DNA from: a bacterium
Lineage (GTDB): Bacteria; Cyanobacteriota; Sericytochromatia; S15B-MN24; UBA4093
Assembly (NCBI GenBank): GCA_017744355.1
Contig: JAGIBK010000002.1
Span: 417,001-481,000 of the forward strand
Length of the DNA stretch: 64,000 bases
Direction: 5' to 3'
The notes under the pieces are model-generated. The model saw only the letters and a list, made by a program, of their open reading frames with translations, was not told the DNA's origin and did not search any database. A program made the translations under genes and the position numbers. Position 1 is the stretch's first letter, and the number at the start of each line of letters is the position of its first letter. Below, one piece after another: positions 9,341-17,448 of the stretch.

Positions 9341-11458
9341 ATGATCGACGCCCGCTGCCGGCTCAGCGCCTTGAGCTTCTTTCCGAACGAGAATCCCGAC
9401 TGGGACTTTGCGCGCACTCGGCGCCTCGCCCTGCGCACACCCCATGGGGAGTGGTGCCAGTCGGCGCTGAGCGCGTGCGAGGCCGACGGCTTCTGGTACC
9501 ACCAGGTCGATTACGCGCACGAGGGTTTCGTGGCGCGCGTCCAGGGCGAAAGCTGGAAGGCGATCGATCGCATCGGCTTTCGGCTGGTGGTCGAGGGGCA
9601 GACGCCCGAGCTACGGGCGGGCGAGGTCACAGTGACCCCCGATTGGGTCCTGTACCGCTTCGAAGCCGAGGAGGGCTGTCTTGGCGTGCGCTATCAGCTC
9701 TTCGAGGTGCCCGAAGCCGCGACGGCCATGCTCGCGGCGACCTACACCTGGGAGGGAGCCGGCAAGGCCGATATCCTGCTCAAGCCCCTGTTGGATCTGC
9801 GCGATATCCACTACTTCTCCGATCCGGAGGGCCACCATGCCGAGCGCCTCGATGAGCGCTTGCTCGTCGTCCACCACCAGCGGCACCTGGCGATCGCAAG
9901 CGACACGCCCTTCGCCCTCTTCCCCGATCGGCAGGTGCGGGAGCTGTACTACCCCTTGGGCTCGGGCGAGCGCGAGGTGCTCCACGGGCGGATCCACTTC
10001 AAGCGCGAGTACTTCCGAGGCATGAGCTTGGGGGCTTTCGCCTTCGACCTCTCGGCTCCCGTCACCCTCGCGTTTGTCGCCGCGCCGCACGAGGCCGAGG
10101 CCATCGGCGCCGTGCACGTCGGCCTGGAGCACCTGCCTGCCCTCGAAGCGGCGTGCGAGGCGAGCGCGGCCTCTTACCATGCGCGCCTGCCGGGTCTTGC
10201 CCGCGAGGTCGCATCGCGCGTCTACGTCATGGCCGAGAAGTTCGACCTGCCCCGAGGCGAGCGCGCAGTGCCAGGCGCGGGCGCCTGGTGGGCCCGGGAG
10301 CCCCACCTCTCTTCGATCTTCGAGGGCTTGCTACACAACCGCCAGACCTTGCTGCACGTAGGCCGTGGCGCTTTGATCGAGGAGAGCATCCGCCTGGCCC
10401 TTGATCACCCGGCACCCGAGACCGATCTCCTGCTTTTCGATTTCTTGGCCGAGCACCTGCCAGCCCTGCGGGACCCGAACCTGCTCGATGAGTTGTACGA
10501 GGCCTACCGTCGCGCCTTCGAGGCGTTCGCGAGCGGCTCGCACGACGCGCTAGGCGGCGCCCCCGTCCTGGATCAGCGGGGCTTGCTGTCGAGCCAGCCG
10601 AGTGCGTCGTGGATGAACGGGATGCGCGCCCTATCGGTCGAGGGGCTCCAGGTCGGAGGCCTGCCGGTCCGGATCGATCCGGCCTGGCAGCAAGAGGCCA
10701 TCGCCTGGCTGCGCGATGCGCGCCACGTCCAGGCTCTCTTCCAGGTGCCGGCCTATTACCTCCCCGAGCTGAACGCGCGCTGGATCCGCATGCTCGAGAC
10801 GGGGATGGCGCTGGCTGACCGCTGCAATGACGCGGCGCTGCTCGATGCGAGCCGGGTGGCCTACGAGCGGGCGCTTTCGAGCTTCAAGCGCGTCTTCTGG
10901 AATCCGGAGGCGGGCTTCCTGTACAACTTGGTCACCCGTGAGGGACGCGTGGATCCGACCCGCGCGATCACGGCGGTCGAGGCGGCCGCGCGTCTGGGCG
11001 AGCGGGTCTTTTCTCGTGATGAGCTTGCGGCGATCTGGGAGGCGGCGCGCGATCACCTGCTGGTGCGGCGCACCCTCGCCGGCCGGCCGGCGGCCTTCGG
11101 GCTCATCGCCAAGGAATCCGCCGAGCGGACCTACCTGGGGGATGTCCAGGCGTACGAAGCGGTCTGTTGGCCGAGCAAGACCCCCTACCTGCTCAAGCTC
11201 CTGGCGCAGCTGGGCGAGACCCGGGTGATGCGCGAGATCCTGGCGACCAATCTCGCGCATCAGTTCGACGAAGGGGCAGTCTTCTACGCCGGCGAGCTCA
11301 TGAGCTTGCCCGAGGGGGGCAACCCGTCGCCGAACCCTGCCACAGCGCAGGACCCAGTGCCGGTCCGAAATCCGATGCACTGGGCCGCTCTGTGGTGCGA
11401 CGCGTACCTGGCCGCAGCTACCGATTGCATGCCACCCCGCTCCGGCGGGATCGCCTGA
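9341..11458 (+). CDS. GH133-like glycogen-debranching-type (alpha/alpha)6 protein
   Basis: 705 residues. Residues about 1-290 form a beta-rich N-terminal domain and about 300-690 a helical toroid, matching the GDE_N / GDE_C layout of amylo-1,6-glucosidases. The segments SASWMNG, QVGGLPVRIDPAW and YEAVCWPSKTPYL align with TWMDA, the VEINALWY block and the YHxGTVWPW block of debranching enzymes. The Asp of TWMD, described as catalytic, is Asn here, and the last block is also altered. It could be a divergent hydrolase of another alpha-glucan or an inactive binder. The ATG at 9341 has GGAGG upstream. No glycogen genes are adjacent. Confidence 0.65.
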   Translation: MIDARCRLSALSFFPNENPDWDFARTRRLALRTPHGEWCQSALSACEADGFWYHQVDYAHEGFVARVQGESWKAIDRIGFRLVVEGQTPELRAGEVTVTPDWVLYRFEAEEGCLGVRYQLFEVPEAATAMLAATYTWEGAGKADILLKPLLDLRDIHYFSDPEGHHAERLDERLLVVHHQRHLAIASDTPFALFPDRQVRELYYPLGSGEREVLHGRIHFKREYFRGMSLGAFAFDLSAPVTLAFVAAPHEAEAIGAVHVGLEHLPALEAACEASAASYHARLPGLAREVASRVYVMAEKFDLPRGERAVPGAGAWWAREPHLSSIFEGLLHNRQTLLHVGRGALIEESIRLALDHPAPETDLLLFDFLAEHLPALRDPNLLDELYEAYRRAFEAFASGSHDALGGAPVLDQRGLLSSQPSASWMNGMRALSVEGLQVGGLPVRIDPAWQQEAIAWLRDARHVQALFQVPAYYLPELNARWIRMLETGMALADRCNDAALLDASRVAYERALSSFKRVFWNPEAGFLYNLVTREGRVDPTRAITAVEAAARLGERVFSRDELAAIWEAARDHLLVRRTLAGRPAAFGLIAKESAERTYLGDVQAYEAVCWPSKTPYLLKLLAQLGETRVMREILATNLAHQFDEGAVFYAGELMSLPEGGNPSPNPATAQDPVPVRNPMHWAALWCDAYLAAATDCMPPRSGGIA

Positions 11459-11465
11459 GGCGGGT

Positions 11466-11723
11466 TTAGACCCCGGGCTGGGGGGCGCGGGTCTGCAGCA
11501 GGCGCACGAGGCTCACCAGGCTGACCAGCGCCCAGGTGGTCTGCAAGAGGATGAAGCCGTACTGGCGGCCGACGACCGCCGCGTACCCGAGCCCCAGGGC
11601 CCCCAGCAGGTTGAGGAGCTGGTAGGCCGCCGAGCGGTTGTTCATCCAGCCGAAGGTGTTGCTGGCGAAGGCTGCGAGCACCAAGAAGGCACCCAGCAGG
11701 GAGATGAGCTGTACCGGGTTCAT
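11466..11723 (-). CDS. Small membrane protein, CBU_0592-like
   Basis: 85 residues with three hydrophobic segments (about 5-23, 33-50 and 55-75) and the segment ASNTFGWMNNRSAAYQLLNLLGA, which is typical of the CBU_0592 domain of unknown function. The ATG overlaps the stop of the phosphorylase gene (ATGA), so the two are translationally coupled. No function can be assigned. Confidence 0.7.
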   Translation of the reverse strand: MNPVQLISLLGAFLVLAAFASNTFGWMNNRSAAYQLLNLLGALGLGYAAVVGRQYGFILLQTTWALVSLVSLVRLLQTRAPQPGV

Positions 11724-12601
11724 CGCGCGGCCTCCTGCCCGATGGGCACGTTGTGGTGGGCGATCGCACCGAGCTCCTCGGCGGCGAGCTGGCGGACGGT
11801 CTCCAGCACGAGCTCGACCGAGCCGTCCACGGCCCGGCGCTCCTCTTCGGGGGTGGCGAAGGGCCGATCGTCTCCCACAACCCCGAGCACGGCGCCCGCC
11901 AGCACCTGGTGGGCGTGGCCTTCGCCTTGCTGCCGGAGCTGGTGGTTGTAAAGCGAAGCGAGGATGAAGAGCTGGGCGGTTTCCATCTCGGAGGCGAGTA
12001 CGCCCGAGGCGCTCAGCACCTTCATGTAGGCGTGGTTCTCCTCGTGCAGGGGGCCGGCGCCGAACTCGCGGGCGAAGAGCGAATCCTTGCAGTGGACGGT
12101 GCCGAAGTGGGTGGAGGGAGCGAGGCCCAGGGCGGCAGCGGCGCGCTTGGCGGCAAGCACCACCTCGAGAGAGGCGACGGCGGGCACCTCGATGGGCACG
12201 TAGCGGCGCGAAGTGGCTTCGTCGCGCACGCTCGCGGTGGCGACCACGAGGCTCCCGGCGCGGATGTTCGCGGGCTGCAGCGAGCCAGCGGTCCCGACCC
12301 GCACGAAGCGCTTGGCGCCCAGCTGGCAAAGTTCGTTGACGATGATGTCGATGCTGGCGCAACCCATCCCCGTCGAGACGGTGGCCACGTCGACGAAGCG
12401 ATCGCCGACCTTGAGGCGCCCGAGGTAGAGGTTGTGGCAGCGCGGGTGCGGCAGGACGCGGACGTCCTCGAACGACTCGGCGATCCGCTGGGCGCGCCCG
12501 TCGGACCCGGGCAGGATCACGTAGCGCCCGATACCGTCGTTGCCGGCGAGATCCGCCGGGGTTGCGTTGATGTGGTGGGGGACGAAACCGTCCGTCGTCA
12601 T
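11720..12601 (-). CDS. Nucleoside phosphorylase, uridine phosphorylase-like
   Basis: 293 residues of the NP-I family. Phosphate-loop-like RYVILPGSDGRAQRIA, the core VATVSTGMGCASIDIIVNEL, RVGTAGSL and the substrate-binding Glu-Met-Glu in ASEMETAQLF are all present. These enzymes split nucleosides with phosphate to base and ribose-1-phosphate. The overall similarity is to Udp rather than DeoD, but pyrimidine specificity is inference. AAGGAG lies seven bases before the ATG. A possible -10 (TATAAG) for this strand lies at 12637-12642. Confidence 0.88.
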   Translation of the reverse strand: MTTDGFVPHHINATPADLAGNDGIGRYVILPGSDGRAQRIAESFEDVRVLPHPRCHNLYLGRLKVGDRFVDVATVSTGMGCASIDIIVNELCQLGAKRFVRVGTAGSLQPANIRAGSLVVATASVRDEATSRRYVPIEVPAVASLEVVLAAKRAAAALGLAPSTHFGTVHCKDSLFAREFGAGPLHEENHAYMKVLSASGVLASEMETAQLFILASLYNHQLRQQGEGHAHQVLAGAVLGVVGDDRPFATPEEERRAVDGSVELVLETVRQLAAEELGAIAHHNVPIGQEAAR

Positions 12602-12714
12602 CGCTCACTCCTTTGTGTCGCTGGATGTGGACAGGTCTTATACCCCCTACGCTTGCCTGTTACACCGCTCGCCGCGCCGTGGCGCTCGTCCTGGCCTTCG
12701 GCCGGTGGCTTCGG

Positions 12715-12720
12715 TATAAT
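12715..12720 (+). promoter_or_regulatory. -10 element upstream of the AI-2E-type permease
   Basis: A perfect TATAAT at 12715-12720 lies 47 bases before the GTG start, with no clear -35. The 165-base gap is shared with the divergent phosphorylase gene. Confidence 0.4.
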
Positions 12721-12766
12721 CGTTGTTTTACGGGCTTTTGCGCCCGCATGCCAATTCGGAGGTACC

Positions 12767-13888
12767 GTGGGGCGTAACTGGTCGGAAACCTTCTTCAAGC
12801 TCGCGTCGAGCCTCTTGATCCTGGTGCTCTGCTACGTCGGGTGGCAGGCGGCTGGTTACTTCCAGGACGTCTTGACCGTGCTGGTCAGCGCCAGCCTGGT
12901 GGCCTACGTCCTGCAGATGGCGGTCGAGCCCCTGTCGCGCCGGATGCCGCGCTGGTTGGCGGTGCTCTTGGTCGTCGTGGCCTTCGTGGTCGGCGTCGCG
13001 GCCGCGGTGTCGCTCGCGGTGCCCTTGGTGCTCAACCAGGTCCAGATGCTGCTGGTGCAACTGCCGGGCGGCATCGAGAAGCTCCAGGACCAGCTGGATC
13101 TCCTGAACACCTATCTGGCGTCGCGCCACCTGAAGGCGGACTTCCGCATCGACGCGTGGGTCCTGCCGCGTCTCGAAGGGATCGGCCAGAGCGTGGCGAG
13201 CAACTTGCCGGGCTTCTTGATGGGCTCGTTCTCGGGCTTCTTCAGCGGCGCCATGATCCTGGTCTGCTCGTTCTATCTGCTCAAGGACGGCACTCGCCTC
13301 TGGCGCAGCCTGCTCGACGCGCTGCCGAGCCGCCTGGCGCTCCAGGCTTCGTACTTCCAGGTTGAGCTGGATCAGAGCCTCAACCGCTACGTGCGCGGCC
13401 AGCTGATCAACGCGGGGGTGGTGCTCGCGGCGGCCTCGACCGCCTTCAGCCTGCTCGGGATGAACTACGGCATCGTGGCGGGTCTCATCTGGGGCCTGGC
13501 GGAGATCATTCCCTACTTCGGCCTCTACCTGGGCCTGGGGACGGCGGTCTTCCTCGCGATGCTTCAGGGCGGCCCCGTGGTGGGCAAGGTCCTGCTCGCG
13601 GGGCTCGTCATCTGGTGGACCAAGGACAACATCATCGCGCCGCGCGTCATGAGCCACACGACGGGCCTGCACCCCGTTCTCATCATCGCGGCGGTGCTGA
13701 TGGGAGGCAAGCTCGCGGGCTTCTTGGGCGTTTTGCTCGCGATTCCCATCATGGCGGTCATCGTGACGACGCTGCGCTTCTGGCTACAGCAGCAGCGCGC
13801 GCGCGAGCTCGCGACTGTCGAGCCTGCGCCTGTCGAGCCCAGGCCGAAGTCGCCCGGACCGGCGGTCGAGCCGTTGCCCGAAGCTTAG
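12767..13888 (+). CDS. AI-2E family transporter (PerM/YtvI-like)
   Basis: 373 residues. Two N-terminal helix pairs, a soluble loop (about residues 85-150) and a C-terminal helix bundle with GLIWGLAEIIPYFG and the TTGLHPVLIIAAVLMGGKLAG block fit the AI-2E_transport family. Members include an autoinducer-2 exporter and Na+/H+ antiporters, so the substrate cannot be told. The GTG at 12767 follows GGAGG by four bases. The tail after residue 345 is rich in Pro, Glu and Val and probably disordered. Confidence 0.88.
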   Translation: MGRNWSETFFKLASSLLILVLCYVGWQAAGYFQDVLTVLVSASLVAYVLQMAVEPLSRRMPRWLAVLLVVVAFVVGVAAAVSLAVPLVLNQVQMLLVQLPGGIEKLQDQLDLLNTYLASRHLKADFRIDAWVLPRLEGIGQSVASNLPGFLMGSFSGFFSGAMILVCSFYLLKDGTRLWRSLLDALPSRLALQASYFQVELDQSLNRYVRGQLINAGVVLAAASTAFSLLGMNYGIVAGLIWGLAEIIPYFGLYLGLGTAVFLAMLQGGPVVGKVLLAGLVIWWTKDNIIAPRVMSHTTGLHPVLIIAAVLMGGKLAGFLGVLLAIPIMAVIVTTLRFWLQQQRARELATVEPAPVEPRPKSPGPAVEPLPEA

Positions 13889-13905
13889 CGCCGATAGTGA
13901 ACACC

Positions 13906-13942
13906 GTAATCCCCTCGCTCCTTTCTGGGGCGAGGGGATTAC
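13906..13942. terminator. GC-rich hairpin between convergent genes
   Basis: GTAATCCCCTCGC and its exact complement form a 13-base stem, extendable to 16 with one wobble pair. It lies at the end of the permease gene facing the minus-strand ABC gene. There is no T tract, so termination by itself is unproven. Confidence 0.45.
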
Positions 13943-14022
13943 AGCACCTAACAAAGCGATTCCGCTTGCCCTGCGCCGACGGCGGCCAACGGTCCTCCCA
14001 TGCCTGGTCTTGTTAGCTGCTC

Positions 14023-16230
14023 TTACGATGTTTGCTCTCCCGTGCGCTCGGCCATCGTCAGACTCACGTGCGCCTCGAAGGCCGGGGCGCGCTCCATCAG
14101 CTCCAGGAAGGCTGCGCGGTCGAGCGAGAGCAGGTGGCAGGGCGTCAGGGTTCGGATGGTCGCGCCGCGGGGCGCGTCGGTGCTCAGCGCGATCTCGCCG
14201 AAGTAATCCCCGTCCTGGAGCTGGGCGACGCGCCCGGCGGTGCCGTCGGCTTGACGCTTGAGCACCTCGACGGTGCCGCGGGCGATCAGGTAGAAGCGAT
14301 CGCCCGCATCCCCTTCGCGAAAGACCTCGCGCCCCGCGCCGACGTGCTGGGACAGGAAGCGACCGGAAAGATCGGTAAGAAGTCCTTGATCGAGGGTGGC
14401 GAACAGCTGCAAGCGAGTGAGCCACTCGGGTCGGACCCGGTTGGCGACGAAACCGTTCTGCTTTTCCCACCATTCGGCATAGAGGCCGCCCGCTTCGAGA
14501 AGTGTCGAATGGCTGCCCTGCTCGACGATGGCCCCGTCGTTCAGCACGTGGATCTGCGCGGCGTGTTGGATGGAGGCGAGCCGGTGCGTGGCGATGAGCA
14601 CGGCTGCTCGGTCTTTCGCAACGGCTTGGACGGTTGCCAGGAAGCTCGCTTCGCTCTCGCCGTCCATGGCGCTCGTCGCATCGTCGAGGATCAAGAGGCG
14701 GGGGCCTCGCAGCAGGGCGCGCCCGAGGGCGAAGCGCTGCCATTCGAGCGGCGAGAGGCGCAGCTCGGCGATCGCGGTATCGAGCCCTCGGGGCAGGGCC
14801 AAGAGGGTTTCGCTCAGTCCCACGGCCGAGAAGGTCTCGTCGATCGCTTCGGGGCTGGCATTTGGCGCTGCGAGCAAGAGGTTCTCACGCACCGAGCCGG
14901 GGAGGAACTGAGGTTCGGCGCGCAGGACGGCCATACGCGCGCGTAGGCTCTCCCGGGTGAAGCGCTCGATCGGCTCGCCATCCACCGTGATCGCGCCCCC
15001 CAAGGGCAGTGCATCGCCGATGAGCAGGTCGATCAGAGCGCTCTTGCCAGCGCCGCTCGGGCCCACCAGGGCCACGGTGGTGCCGCGGGGAATCGCAAGA
15101 CTCGCCTCGCGCCGTGCATCGGTTGCTCCGAACGCGAAGGAGACCCTATCGAGCTGCCAGTGCGCTGGATCCTCGGGGGCGGCGATGGCCTCGGGCGCAT
15201 TCGCCTGCTGGGGCACCTCCTTCAAGAGGTCCTCGATGTGCTGCAAGGCGCCCGCGGCCGGCACGACGATGGGCAGGTAGTTGATCACGTACGAGACGGA
15301 ATAGCTCAGCGTCACGAGCAGCGCCTGGAACGAGACCAGCGAGCCGATCGAGATGGCCCCCGTGAAGGCGAGATAGGCGCCCACCCCCATGGTCAGCACC
15401 TGGAGGAAGCTGATCCCGATGTTCGCCGTGCGCTCGACCACCGCGCTGATGAAGCTCACCTTGAGGCCGTCCTGGGCCAGGCGTCGCGTGCGCTCGTGAA
15501 AGCGCGTGACGGCATCCGCTTCGAGGCCGAACTGCTTGATGAGCGGTTGGAAGGCGACGTTCTCCTGGACGTGGGCGACGATGGCCGCTTCTTCTTGCTT
15601 GTAAGCGTAGCTCTCGCGCGATGCCCGGTTCGAGAACAGCCGAGGGCCAATCAGGCTGAACGGCCAGATCAGCATGGCGACCAGTGCCAGGCGCCAGTCC
15701 AGCAAGAAGAGGAGAACGGTGCTCATGGCGATGTCCATGAGGGGCAGGACGACCCAGGGCACGACGCCTGCGACCGCGTACTCGACCGCGGCGATGTCGA
15801 TGGAGAAGCGGGCCATGACGTCGGCTTCGCTCGTGCGGCGGTAGAAGCCCAGCGGCAGGCGCTGGAGATGGGCGAAGATCTCCCGGCGCAGGTCGCGCTG
15901 GATCCGGCTGACGATCTTCGCGTAGAGGTAGTCCCGTCCCAGCCCCGTGGCCGAGACCAGCAGCAGGGCGCCGAGCAGCGCGCTCAGGGTGAGGGCCAGA
16001 GCCGCGCGGTCCTGGTGCGCGATCGCCCCGTCGATGAGGTACTTGAAGCTCATGGGGACGAGCCCGGTGAAGCCCATCTCGAGCGCCAGGGCGGCGGCGA
16101 TGACCCCGCACATGGCCGGGTAGCGCATGAAGGAGCGCCCGATCCGCAAGAGGCTGCCCACCACGCCGAGGATGGGCGCGGGCTCGTCGGCAGGGGCGGA
16201 GCCGGGGGAGTTCAACGGGCCGGTGGGCAT
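14023..16230 (-). CDS. ABC exporter (fused TMD-NBD) with C-terminal cyclic-nucleotide-binding domain
   Basis: 735 residues: six-helix exporter domain (about 35-330), ATPase domain (about 360-580) and a cNMP-binding jelly roll (about 605-725, with GDYFGEIALSTDAPRGATI). Walker A is GPSGAGKS near residue 390. The signature is LSPLEW instead of LSGGQ, and Walker B ends LLILDDATS, with Asp where the catalytic Glu normally stands; the H-loop ATHRL is intact. It could be a slow or regulated exporter. The neighbouring C39-like lipoprotein and small basic protein suggest peptide export, which is inference. GGAG lies just before the ATG. Confidence 0.88.
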   Translation of the reverse strand: MPTGPLNSPGSAPADEPAPILGVVGSLLRIGRSFMRYPAMCGVIAAALALEMGFTGLVPMSFKYLIDGAIAHQDRAALALTLSALLGALLLVSATGLGRDYLYAKIVSRIQRDLRREIFAHLQRLPLGFYRRTSEADVMARFSIDIAAVEYAVAGVVPWVVLPLMDIAMSTVLLFLLDWRLALVAMLIWPFSLIGPRLFSNRASRESYAYKQEEAAIVAHVQENVAFQPLIKQFGLEADAVTRFHERTRRLAQDGLKVSFISAVVERTANIGISFLQVLTMGVGAYLAFTGAISIGSLVSFQALLVTLSYSVSYVINYLPIVVPAAGALQHIEDLLKEVPQQANAPEAIAAPEDPAHWQLDRVSFAFGATDARREASLAIPRGTTVALVGPSGAGKSALIDLLIGDALPLGGAITVDGEPIERFTRESLRARMAVLRAEPQFLPGSVRENLLLAAPNASPEAIDETFSAVGLSETLLALPRGLDTAIAELRLSPLEWQRFALGRALLRGPRLLILDDATSAMDGESEASFLATVQAVAKDRAAVLIATHRLASIQHAAQIHVLNDGAIVEQGSHSTLLEAGGLYAEWWEKQNGFVANRVRPEWLTRLQLFATLDQGLLTDLSGRFLSQHVGAGREVFREGDAGDRFYLIARGTVEVLKRQADGTAGRVAQLQDGDYFGEIALSTDAPRGATIRTLTPCHLLSLDRAAFLELMERAPAFEAHVSLTMAERTGEQTS

Positions 16231-16293
16231 TGGAGCTCCGAATCGAAAAGCGGGGGCTCCCTTATTGTAGCAAGTAGGCTTCTGCTCGCGGAC

Positions 16294-16944
16294 CTATCGG
16301 CTCGCCCAGACCGCGATGCCGCCGTTGAACGGCGCGATCCCGTCGCCGAGCGGCGTGGTGAGGGCTCGTTCGAGCTGTTTGCGGGTAATGGTCACAGGGG
16401 AGGCCGCGAGAGGATCGTTGAGGTGGATGCGCTCGCCGTCGTAAGCAGTCGCCAGGGCGAAGTGCCCCCCGTCGAAGGGGTGGGCAAGCTGGTTGGCATA
16501 GGCGGGGGTCGGGTTGACGTTGACGATCACCATGCGCCCGGGGATGGCGAGCTGCCGCAGGACCCCGTCGACGCCGCCGTAGACCATCTGGGTGCCGAGG
16601 CCGAATTGCTTGGCCGCAAACGGGAACTGAGCGGGGTAAGTCCAAGTCCCTATATCATCCGTCCCCGTCATGGCGAGGCGTACGGCTTCGATCAGCTTGT
16701 CACGGCTGCCCTGATAGGGGCGAGGCACCTTGCCGTAGGCCGTGATGGCCATGGCGAGGCTCGTCGGACCGCAGTTGGCGTTTTCGAGCGGCGTCGGTTC
16801 GGGGTGGTAGACGGGGTGGGTGTACTGGGTGATGAAGTAGGAGCCGGGCTCCGGCATCGCCTGGCCCATGGCGACCGTCTGAGGGGCGCCGCAGCCGACG
16901 AGGCCCGCGCCGATGCAAGCAAGGACTAATCTACGAGGAACCAT
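16294..16944 (-). CDS. C39-like cysteine peptidase lipoprotein
   Basis: 216 residues with an N-terminal signal and lipobox LVGC (Cys18). The mature part has the papain-like triad of the Peptidase_C39_2 family: Cys58 in NCGPTSLAMA, His in GGHFALATAYDG and Asp/Asn in HLNDPLA. It should be anchored outside the cytoplasmic membrane. Relatives are mostly uncharacterised; true C39 peptidases cleave double-glycine leaders. It lies 63 bases upstream of the ABC exporter on the same strand and may be co-transcribed with it. Confidence 0.82.
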   Translation of the reverse strand: MVPRRLVLACIGAGLVGCGAPQTVAMGQAMPEPGSYFITQYTHPVYHPEPTPLENANCGPTSLAMAITAYGKVPRPYQGSRDKLIEAVRLAMTGTDDIGTWTYPAQFPFAAKQFGLGTQMVYGGVDGVLRQLAIPGRMVIVNVNPTPAYANQLAHPFDGGHFALATAYDGERIHLNDPLAASPVTITRKQLERALTTPLGDGIAPFNGGIAVWASR

Positions 16945-17048
16945 GAAGGCTGAAACTTCCTTTCCATGCGTATTTCAGCTTTTATTCCTCGCGAGGCCCC
17001 GTCCGAAAATGCGGACTAGCTTGCGATTTGTGAAGTGATAAGTAACAC

Positions 17049-17077
17049 TTGACTGAAAGACTAACTTATATTAAGAT
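17049..17077 (+). promoter_or_regulatory. Strong sigma-70-type promoter of the small protein gene
   Basis: TTGACT (17049-17054) and TAAGAT (17072-17077) with 17-base spacing in an AT-rich stretch. The predicted start lies near 17084, leaving a structured leader of about 100 bases before the ATG at 17183. Confidence 0.7.
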
Positions 17078-17108
17078 GTAAATTACTTAAAACGTTCGCG
17101 ATTATCCC

Positions 17109-17150
17109 TGCACCGGCGCGAAGCACCGGTGCACTCGGCCCGCCGGGCCG
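17109..17150 (+). promoter_or_regulatory. Two hairpins in the leader of the small protein gene
   Basis: TGCACCGG/CCGGTGCA (17109-17116 with 17126-17133, 9-base loop) is followed after two bases by CGGCCC/GGGCCG (17136-17141 with 17145-17150, 3-base loop). They sit between promoter and ribosome binding site, where RNA structure could control stability or translation. Confidence 0.45.
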
Positions 17151-17182
17151 TGTCACATCCCATCGTAAGGAGGAACTCACGC

Positions 17183-17380
17183 ATGGCAATGGAGCCAACG
17201 TCGCGGTTCACCAGGTCCCCCAAGCCCATCAAGGGCACCGCCCCCAAGTGGAAAGCCGCCTTCCCGGCGCCTATCCCCAAGCAGGCAGAGCCCCGCAAGC
17301 AGGATGCCTACGGCGGCATCAACTACGGGGACCGGGGCAGTTCCGATCGCATGAGCTGGCGCTCGCATCGGGATCACTAG
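17183..17380 (+). CDS. Small basic Pro-rich protein of unknown function
   Basis: 65 residues, starting MAMEPTSRFTRSPKPIKG. The start is fixed by AAGGAGG at 17167-17173, nine bases before the ATG. The protein is basic, rich in Pro, Lys, Arg and Ser and has no signal peptide or membrane segment; DAYGGINYGDRGSS is its most distinctive part. I recognise no family. The strong promoter, perfect Shine-Dalgarno site and structured leader argue that it is real and well expressed. It is divergent from the C39-like peptidase. Confidence 0.55.
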   Translation: MAMEPTSRFTRSPKPIKGTAPKWKAAFPAPIPKQAEPRKQDAYGGINYGDRGSSDRMSWRSHRDH

Positions 17381-17403
17381 TTTCGAACCCAAACTGAATA
17401 AGC

Positions 17404-17428
17404 AAAAAGGGGAGGCGACAGCCTCCCC
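17404..17428 (-). terminator. Terminator of the yceD-to-rpe operon
   Basis: On the minus strand GGGGAGGC and GCCTCCCC (8-base stem, 4-base loop) are followed by TTTTT. It lies 21 bases after the rpe stop. Confidence 0.85.
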
Positions 17429-17448
17429 TCGCTATTTGTTAGATGCGC

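Noticed and set aside
10609-10818. Small frames inside the debranching-like gene
   Set aside because: No ribosome binding site and composition typical of alternative frames.
11753-12766. Extension of the AI-2E permease upstream
   Set aside because: It would be antisense to the phosphorylase gene; the GTG at 12767 with GGAGG gives a normal family length.
15160-16929. 589-residue frame on the plus strand
   Set aside because: It is antisense to both the ABC exporter and the C39-like gene and shows low-complexity Arg/Gly/Asp-rich composition.
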